Below, piece after piece: positions 6,643 through 11,287 of a DNA stretch of 11,287 nucleotides. The DNA comes from JACZSB01 sp965372015. GTDB taxonomy: Bacteria > Fidelibacterota > Marinisomatia > SCGC-AAA003-L08 > TS1B11. Under the pieces are notes generated by a model. It worked only from the letters and a program-made list of their open reading frames with translations, was not told where the DNA came from and did no database searches. How positions within the stretch are numbered: position 1 is the first letter of the stretch; each line of letters opens with the position of its first letter. The stretch covers positions 1 through 11,287 of the forward strand of contig CBDVAP010000101.1 of NCBI GenBank assembly GCA_965372015.1, in the 5' to 3' direction. The position numbers and the translations under genes are program-made.

Positions 6643-7568
6643 GCGCGGCAATATTCCTGTTCCCCGGCCAGGGCAGCCAGACAGTCGGTATGGGCCAGGA
6701 TCTATACGAGACATTCCCAATAGCACGGGAACTATATGATCTGGCAGTGGATATTTTGGGCTTCGACTTGCGGCGGATATCCTTCGAGGGTCCGGAGGAG
6801 GAACTCAAGCAGACCCAGGTTACCCAGCCGGCCTTGTTCGTGCACAGCGTAGCCCTGGCAATGCTGGCCCGCGAGAGGGGGTTGGAGCCCCAGGCCACGG
6901 CCGGCCATAGTCTGGGCGAGTTCAGCGCAGTGGTAACCGCCCGCGCCCTCGATTTTACCGACGCCCTGCTGGTGGTGAAGACCAGGGGCGAGGAAATGGC
7001 CCAGGCCGGCGAGCGAACCCCCGGCGCCATGGCCGCCCTGATCGGAGCGGACCCGGACCAGGTGGACCGCATTTGCTCAGACGCCGCATCAGCCGGCGTG
7101 GTGGTGGCGGCCAACCTCAATGCTCCCGGGCAGACAGTGCTTTCCGGCGATTCGGCCGCCATTGAAAAAGCCGTGGAAGTGGCTAAGGAGCTGGGAATCC
7201 GGCGGGCTATCAAACTAAATGTTTCCGGTGCGTTTCATTCACCTTTAATGGCTCCTGCCCGGCAAGCCCTGGCGGCGGCGCTGGACCAGGCCGCTTTCCG
7301 GGACGCCCAGGTGCCAGTGTATCAAAACGTCACCGCCCGGCCGACCCGCTCGGCTGGCGAAATCAAATCCAACCTGCTGAGCCAGCTGGAAAAGCCGGTG
7401 CTCTGGGAAGCGACTATCCGGCGAATGTGGGCCGACGGTTTCACCGAGTACCGCGAAGTGGGCGTAGGGAAAATTTTACAGGGGCTCAATCGCAGAATCC
7501 TACCGGAAGCGGTTACGGCGGGCCTAAGTTCGGCCCTGGAATTGGATCAAATGAATGTTTCTGCTTAA
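6624..7568 (+). CDS. fabD: Malonyl-CoA:ACP transacylase
   Basis: FabD moves malonate from CoA to ACP, supplying the extender for FabH and FabF. The product is 314 residues if started at the GTG at 6624. The oxyanion-loop motif FLFPGQGSQ (11-19), nucleophile Ser96 in GHSLGEFSA, malonate-binding Arg121 in KTRGEEM and catalytic His205 in SGAFHSPLM are all present. The conserved sequence begins at AIFLFPGQGSQ with no ATG before it, so the start must be unusual: GTG 6624 (19 nt inside fabH) is most likely, and CTG 6639 is possible. No strong Shine-Dalgarno is seen, consistent with coupling to fabH. The end overlaps fabG by 14 nt. Confidence 0.96.
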   Translation: MGPGLLSAAIFLFPGQGSQTVGMGQDLYETFPIARELYDLAVDILGFDLRRISFEGPEEELKQTQVTQPALFVHSVALAMLARERGLEPQATAGHSLGEFSAVVTARALDFTDALLVVKTRGEEMAQAGERTPGAMAALIGADPDQVDRICSDAASAGVVVAANLNAPGQTVLSGDSAAIEKAVEVAKELGIRRAIKLNVSGAFHSPLMAPARQALAAALDQAAFRDAQVPVYQNVTARPTRSAGEIKSNLLSQLEKPVLWEATIRRMWADGFTEYREVGVGKILQGLNRRILPEAVTAGLSSALELDQMNVSA

Positions 7569-8298
7569 GGATAAAGTGGCGCTGGTTACCGGTGCCTCAC
7601 GGGGCATCGGCCGGGCCATCAGCCTGGCCTTGAGCGCAGCCGGAGCGGCGGTAGCTTTGATCAGCCGCACAAAAGAAGCGCTGGCCGAGGTTCAGGCGGA
7701 AATCACCAGCCGGGGCGGCCGCGCTGCGGTGTATCCCTGTGATATCCAGGACCAGGAAAAAATCGCCGCTACGGTCAAGGCGGTAGCGGCGGATCTGGGC
7801 GGTTTGCATATCCTGGTGAACAATGCCGGCATGACCCGGGACAACTTGATAATGCGCATGAGCGCCGATGATTGGGCGGCTCCTTTGAACACCAACCTCA
7901 CCGGCGCCTTCAACTGCCTCAAGGCGGTGACCCGTCCGATGATGAAACAACGGTGGGGCCGGATCATCAATATCACGTCGGTGGTTGGAGTGACCGGCAA
8001 TGCCGGCCAGGCTAACTATGCCGCCTCCAAGGCCGGGCTGATTGGCCTGACCAAGTCGGCGGCCAAGGAACTGGCGAGCCGGGGCATCACAGTCAATGCT
8101 GTCGCCCCGGGATACATCACCACCGACATGACTGCCGGCCTGGCCGAAGAAATAAAACTTAAACTGACCGAGTCCATCCCTCTCGGTCGACTGGGCACGC
8201 CCGATGATATCGCTCCCGCAGTGGTCTTCTTGGCCAGCGAGGAAGCGGGCTATATCTCCGGGCAGACCCTGTTAGTTGATGGTGGGATGGTAATGTAA
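7555..8298 (+). CDS. fabG: 3-oxoacyl-ACP reductase
   Basis: FabG is the NADPH-dependent reductase that turns 3-ketoacyl-ACP into 3-hydroxyacyl-ACP in each elongation cycle. The 247-residue product is a classical short-chain dehydrogenase with the cofactor motif TGASRGIG (12-19), NNAG (89-92) and the tetrad Asn114, Ser142, Tyr155, Lys159 (YAASK). The C-terminus GRLGTPDDIAPAVVFLASEEAGYISGQTLLVDGG is typical of FabG. The ATG at 7555 lies within the last codons of fabD in another frame, a 14-nt overlap that suggests coupled translation. Its place between fabD and acpP makes a true fatty-acid role much more likely than another SDR activity. Confidence 0.97.
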   Translation: MFLLKDKVALVTGASRGIGRAISLALSAAGAAVALISRTKEALAEVQAEITSRGGRAAVYPCDIQDQEKIAATVKAVAADLGGLHILVNNAGMTRDNLIMRMSADDWAAPLNTNLTGAFNCLKAVTRPMMKQRWGRIINITSVVGVTGNAGQANYAASKAGLIGLTKSAAKELASRGITVNAVAPGYITTDMTAGLAEEIKLKLTESIPLGRLGTPDDIAPAVVFLASEEAGYISGQTLLVDGGMVM

Positions 8299-8299
8299 C

Positions 8300-8306
8300 G
8301 GAGGAG
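8300..8306 (+). promoter_or_regulatory. Strong ribosome binding site of acpP
   Basis: GGAGGAG sits 5 nt before the acpP ATG in the 13-nt gap after fabG. It is the best Shine-Dalgarno in the window, fitting the high ACP level that cells need. Confidence 0.75.
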
Positions 8307-8311
8307 ATAGA

Positions 8312-8548
8312 ATGTCTGACATATCCGAAAAAATTTCTGAGTTGATCGCCGATAAACTGGGTGTGGAATCCTCGAAGATCAACAACGACGCCAAGTTCGT
8401 GGAAGACCTGGGCGCAGATTCTCTGGACACGGTGGAGCTGATTATGCAGCTGGAGGACGAATTCAATCTGGAAATTCCCGATGAAGAGGCCGAGAAATTG
8501 ACCACTGTGGGCCTGGTCATCGACTACATCAAAAGCCACAGCTCTTAA
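8312..8548 (+). CDS. acpP: Acyl carrier protein
   Basis: A 78-residue acidic four-helix protein that carries growing acyl chains on a 4'-phosphopantetheine arm. The attachment serine is Ser37 in EDLGADSLDTVELIMQLED, the standard DSL motif at the start of helix II. The length, acidity and C-terminal segment (IPDEEAEKLTTVGLVIDYI) are those of a primary fatty-acid ACP rather than a polyketide carrier. It has a strong Shine-Dalgarno. It lies 13 bp after fabG and 21 bp before fabF. Confidence 0.98.
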   Translation: MSDISEKISELIADKLGVESSKINNDAKFVEDLGADSLDTVELIMQLEDEFNLEIPDEEAEKLTTVGLVIDYIKSHSS

Positions 8549-8569
8549 GCCCTAATCGGACCCAATGAG

Positions 8570-9805
8570 ATGAGACGCATTGTAGTCACCGGCATGGGCG
8601 CCGTGACCCCTATCGGCAACACGGTAGCGGAGTTCGAGGAGGGCCTTTTTTCGGGGCGTAATGGTATCGCGCCCATCACGCACTTCGATACCACCGATTT
8701 CTCCTGCCGCCTAGCGGGCGAGGTCAAGGGACTTGACCCTACCTCCGTGATCGACGCTAAAGAAATCAAGAGAATGGACCAGTTCACCGTGCTGGCTATG
8801 ATGGCGGCGGATGAGGCCCTGGCTCAATCCGGCCTGCTGAAGAACGCCGACCTCAACCGGGTAGGGGTGATAATCGGCACCGGGACCGGTGGCATGGGTA
8901 CATTCGAGGAACAGCACGCCCGGTTGCTCAGGGCGGGACCCCGCCGGGTCAGTCCTTTCTTCGTTCCCATGTTGATTTCCGATATTGCAGCCGGGCAGGT
9001 TTCGATCCGCTACGGTTTGAAGGGTCCCAATTACTGCGTGGTCTCAGCCTGCGCCACCGCCAACACTGCCATCGGCGATGCTTTCCGGATGCTGAAGTAT
9101 GGTGATGCCGAAGCGATCGTGGCCGGGGGGTCTGAAGCCTCTATCCTGCCGATGGCTATCGCCGGGTTCGCCAATATGCGGGCCTTGTCGCGCAATCCGG
9201 ACCCGGAAACCGCCTGCCGCCCGTTCGACAGTGATCGCGACGGCTTCATCATGGGCGAGGGCGCCGGTATGCTGATCCTGGAAGAATTGGAGCACGCCCG
9301 GCGGCGGGGAGCGTCCATACTGGCCGAGATTGTGGGCTACGGCGCCACCGCCGATGCTTACCACATCACCGCCCCGGCCGAGGGGGGCGAGGGGGCAGTG
9401 CGGGCCATGCAGATAGCCATCAAGGATGGGAATGCCCGCCCCGAAGAGGTCGGTTATGTCAATGCCCATGGCACTTCCACCTCCGCCAACGACAAGACCG
9501 AAACCACAGCCATCAAGACAGTTTTCGGAGCCCACGCCCACGACCTGATCGTTAGTTCCACCAAATCGATGACTGGGCACCTGCTGGGCGCGGCCGGGGG
9601 TATCGAAGCCATTGCCTGCGTATTGGCGCTGCAGCGGCAGGAGGTTCCGCCCACGATCAATTACCAGACGCCGGACCCGGAATGCGACCTGAATTATTCG
9701 CCCAATAGCGCCACGAAACACACTTTCGATTACGCCCTTTCCAACACCTTCGGTTTCGGGGGGCATAACGCGGTGCTGTTGATGCGGCGGTACGACCGCG
9801 CCTGA
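8570..9805 (+). CDS. fabF: 3-oxoacyl-ACP synthase II (KAS II)
   Basis: FabF extends acyl-ACP by two carbons with malonyl-ACP. The 411-residue product is of normal length. The Cys-His-His triad is visible: Cys161 in VVSACATANTAIGDA, His300 in VNAHGTSTSANDKTE and His337 in STKSMTGHLLGAAGG, with Lys332 also conserved. The C-terminal FGFGGHN (394-400) forms the gating loop that controls substrate entry. The order acpP-fabF supports FabF rather than FabB. The start at 8570 gives the expected MRRIVVTGMGAVTPIG; no clear Shine-Dalgarno is present. The rnc start follows the stop codon by only 3 bp. Confidence 0.97.
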   Translation: MRRIVVTGMGAVTPIGNTVAEFEEGLFSGRNGIAPITHFDTTDFSCRLAGEVKGLDPTSVIDAKEIKRMDQFTVLAMMAADEALAQSGLLKNADLNRVGVIIGTGTGGMGTFEEQHARLLRAGPRRVSPFFVPMLISDIAAGQVSIRYGLKGPNYCVVSACATANTAIGDAFRMLKYGDAEAIVAGGSEASILPMAIAGFANMRALSRNPDPETACRPFDSDRDGFIMGEGAGMLILEELEHARRRGASILAEIVGYGATADAYHITAPAEGGEGAVRAMQIAIKDGNARPEEVGYVNAHGTSTSANDKTETTAIKTVFGAHAHDLIVSSTKSMTGHLLGAAGGIEAIACVLALQRQEVPPTINYQTPDPECDLNYSPNSATKHTFDYALSNTFGFGGHNAVLLMRRYDRA

Positions 9806-9808
9806 GTC

Positions 9809-10525
9809 GTGACGTTCCTGGCCCGGTTGCGACGCCTGGCAATCCGGCCACCTCGGCACCCAAATAATAAGCTCGAAGACCGGCTGGGACATATCTTTCG
9901 GGACCCCCGGCTGTTGCAACTGGCCCTCACCCATCGCAGCGTTACCGATAGTTCGCGGCAGAACTTTGAGCGTCTTGAATTCCTGGGAGACGCGGTCCTC
10001 AGTCACGTTGTTTCGGTCCATCTCTACACGCACTTCCAGATAGCTACCGAAGGCGATCTGACCATGCGGCGCTCTGCGCTGGTCAACAAGGACCTGCTGG
10101 CGAAGGTCGGGCAGGACATGGGTGTGCATCAGTTCATCCAGGTAGACAGCGGCGTTAATCTTAAAGATCCAAGGGTGCGGCGTAATCTTTCGGGGGATGT
10201 TTTTGAAGCCCTGATCGGGGCCCTATATCTGGATGGAGGCATGCCGGCCGCCGACCGATTCATTCGGCGCTATGTACTAAAGCGGGCTCGGACCGAGCAA
10301 CAAATCGAAAATAGCAAGGGGCGCTTGATTGAAATCTGCCATCGCCGGGATTTGGGCAATCCCAAGTTTCAGCTGTTGCGCACCAAGGGCCCGGAACACA
10401 ATAAGCAGTTCGTGGTGCGGGTCAGGATCGGCTCACGGACCTTTCAGAGCGCCCAGGCGGACACAAAAAAGGCCGCTGAGCAGGAAGCGGCCGGGCTGGC
10501 GCTGGAGGCTTTGGAGCTGGAATAG
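9809..10525 (+). CDS. rnc: Ribonuclease III
   Basis: RNase III is the dimeric double-strand-specific endoribonuclease that processes rRNA precursors and some mRNAs. The 238-residue product has the nuclease signature ERLEFLGDAVL (54-64), with metal ligands Glu57, Asp61, Asp130 and Glu133 (SGDVFEALIGALYLDGG), and a C-terminal double-stranded RNA-binding domain (about 165-236, ending ADTKKAAEQEAAGLALEAL). The start is a GTG at 9809, 3 bp after the fabF stop, with no evident Shine-Dalgarno, so translation is probably coupled to fabF. The N-terminal 20 residues are basic and less conserved, so a later start cannot be excluded. The acpP-fabF-rnc order is common outside the enterobacteria. A 7-bp repeat array starts 4 bp after its stop. 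Confidence 0.97.
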   Translation: MTFLARLRRLAIRPPRHPNNKLEDRLGHIFRDPRLLQLALTHRSVTDSSRQNFERLEFLGDAVLSHVVSVHLYTHFQIATEGDLTMRRSALVNKDLLAKVGQDMGVHQFIQVDSGVNLKDPRVRRNLSGDVFEALIGALYLDGGMPAADRFIRRYVLKRARTEQQIENSKGRLIEICHRRDLGNPKFQLLRTKGPEHNKQFVVRVRIGSRTFQSAQADTKKAAEQEAAGLALEALELE

Positions 10526-10529
10526 GATT

Positions 10530-10613
10530 AGTTACGAGTTACGAGTTTCGGGTAACGAGTTTCGGGTAACGAGTTTCGAGTTACGGGTTTCGAGTTACGG
10601 GTTTCTAGTTTTA
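10530..10613 (+). repeat. Degenerate 7-bp tandem array, 12 units, consensus RGTTWCG
   Basis: Twelve contiguous 7-bp units run without phase slip from 10530 to 10613. Ten fit RGTTWCG or its GGTAACG variant; the last two (GGTTTCT, AGTTTTA) are degenerate. Units alternate between AGTTACG/AGTTTCG and GGTAACG/GGTTTCG types. The array lies between the convergent rnc and BFN genes. It has the same family and end sequence as the interrupted copy at 2375-2431, in opposite orientation. The unit length is not a multiple of three and no ORF is implied. It could be a dispersed intergenic repeat; a role as spacer or binding array is speculative. Confidence 0.85.
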
Positions 10614-10664
10614 AGCGGTGGTAGTCAGTCGGCAGTTGTCCGCGGCCACCAAAACCAAACATCC

Positions 10665-10693
10665 CATATCCAGTATCCAGTACCGAGTACTGG
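10665..10693. repeat. Second heptad repeat (AGTAYCS type) containing an inverted repeat
   Basis: Four 7-bp units (CATATCC, AGTATCC, AGTACCG, AGTACTG) run from 10665 to 10692. Within them CCAGTAC CGA GTACTGG (10677-10693) is a 7-bp inverted repeat with a 3-nt loop. It is 19 bp from the stop of the minus-strand gene, so it could act in its 3' untranslated region, but no T-run supports a terminator. The 51 bp between the two arrays (10614-10664) show nothing I can name. Confidence 0.5.
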
Positions 10694-10711
10694 CAAGACA
10701 ATGCCCGGCGC

Positions 10712-11287
10712 TTACTGTTTGCTGCTTTCGGCGTGAATCTTCTTTATCTTATCCCGGATGACTGCCGCTGTCTCGTACTCTTCATCAAGCACCGCCCGGG
10801 ACAGTTGCTCTTCCAGCTGCTTTAAGAATTCCTGGGACTGTTGGGGTGAGTCACCGTCAGCGGGACTGTCCGCCTGGGACACCACCGCTTCGGCCAATTC
10901 CTGCACTGAGGCTTCCTCCATCACCGCCTCGGTGACGTAGATCGGGGCGCCCACCCGCAGTGCCAGAGCGATGGCGTCGCTGGGCCGGGAATCCACTTCG
11001 CCGCTACCCGTTTCACTAGCCATGCTGATCTTGGAGAAAAAGGTGCCATCCGTCAGGTTTGAGATCAGCACCTCACGGATTTCAATGTTAAGCTCTTCTA
11101 AGATATTGCAGAATAAATCATGGGTCATGGGCCGGGGCATCTGAACCTCTTCCAATGCCAGAGCGATCGACTGGGCCTCGAAACTACCCACGATCACCGG
11201 CAAGTAGCGGTTCCCCAGCGATTCCTTCAGCAAGACCGCATAGCCCTTGCTGGGGGGATAAAAGGATATCTTTTCTACCTGAACCTG
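10712..11287 (-). CDS. BFN/DUF151 bifunctional nuclease-family protein with C-terminal UVR motif (5' partial)
   Basis: The minus-strand frame is open to the right edge: 191 codons are visible and the start lies just outside. A TTG at 11231-11233 is internal, because the 18 codons before it (VQVEKISFYPPSKGYAVLL) match the usual opening strand of the family. Residues about 1-140 are the BFN domain (LPVIVGSFEAQSIALALE, and DSRPSDAIALALRVGAPIYV near 99-118). After an acidic linker, residues about 156-186 form a UVR motif (LEEQLSRAVLDEEYETAAVIRDKIKKI), the helical hairpin by which UvrB and UvrC contact each other. Some BFN proteins are reported to have DNase and RNase activity. The biological role of the BFN-UVR fusion is not established, and a repair link is inferred from the UVR motif only. 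It converges on rnc. Confidence 0.9.
   Translation of the reverse strand, partial: QVQVEKISFYPPSKGYAVLLKESLGNRYLPVIVGSFEAQSIALALEEVQMPRPMTHDLFCNILEELNIEIREVLISNLTDGTFFSKISMASETGSGEVDSRPSDAIALALRVGAPIYVTEAVMEEASVQELAEAVVSQADSPADGDSPQQSQEFLKQLEEQLSRAVLDEEYETAAVIRDKIKKIHAESSKQ

Noticed and set aside
5695..6726. Minus-strand open frame (343 codons) opposite fabH
   Set aside because: It mirrors the codon pattern of fabH, which has its full active site and correct length. There is no sign of a protein family on the other strand.
9044..10129. Long minus-strand open frame (361 codons) opposite fabF and rnc
   Set aside because: It lies antisense to two genes with complete catalytic motifs, and its translation shows no recognisable fold. 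Such frames are expected opposite GC-rich coding sequence.
10530..10613. Origin-type iteron or DnaA-box array
   Set aside because: The units are 7 bp and do not resemble the DnaA box TTATCCACA. No dnaA, dnaN or rep gene is present.
11231..11233. TTG start of the BFN gene within the window
   Set aside because: The 18 codons before it continue the conserved BFN opening strand to the window edge, so the gene is truncated by the window and does not start here.

Overview
The window is a stretch of bacterial chromosome of moderately high GC. Three traits point to the FCB superphylum and its neighbouring candidate phyla (Marinimicrobia, KSB1, Calditrichota and similar): a large secreted repeat protein with a C-terminal 'YPNPFNP'-type sorting domain of the type IX secretion style, weak or absent Shine-Dalgarno sequences before most genes, and a nuclease of the BFN-UVR fusion type. 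This placement is inferred from protein style. No rRNA or tRNA is present to confirm it.

Layout. Bases 1-2252 hold the 3' part of a secreted modular protein with calcium-binding VCBS/FG-GAP repeats, a fibronectin III domain, a LamG-like domain and a sorting domain. Bases 2253-2439 have no gene but carry three kinds of short repeat: a perfect 20-bp palindrome, a degenerate 7-bp repeat, and a short hairpin element lying inside that repeat. Next come ndk (2440-2865) and a lipoprotein with a PKD-like domain and a SPOR domain (2888-3691). A hairpin-rich gap of about 200 bp separates these from a long co-directional cluster.

The cluster (3895-10525) is yceD-rpmF-plsX-fabH-fabD-fabG-acpP-fabF-rnc. 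It is the widely conserved phospholipid and type II fatty-acid synthesis block, linked to ribosomal protein L32 and ribonuclease III. The genes are 3-21 nt apart or overlap by 14-20 nt, so it is probably one operon with translational coupling. PlsX makes acyl-phosphate from acyl-ACP. FabD loads malonate onto ACP, FabH starts chains, FabG reduces the ketoacyl intermediates and FabF elongates. The dehydratase (FabZ/FabA) and enoyl reductase (FabI/K/L/V) are not in the window.

After rnc there is a 12-unit array of the same 7-bp repeat, on the opposite strand relative to the first copy, and then a second short 7-bp repeat of different sequence. Last is the convergent BFN/DUF151-UVR gene, which runs off the right edge on the minus strand.

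No undescribed enzymatic or defence system is visible. The genes are mostly core housekeeping. The less explained material is the non-coding repeats and the evolution of the repeat protein.
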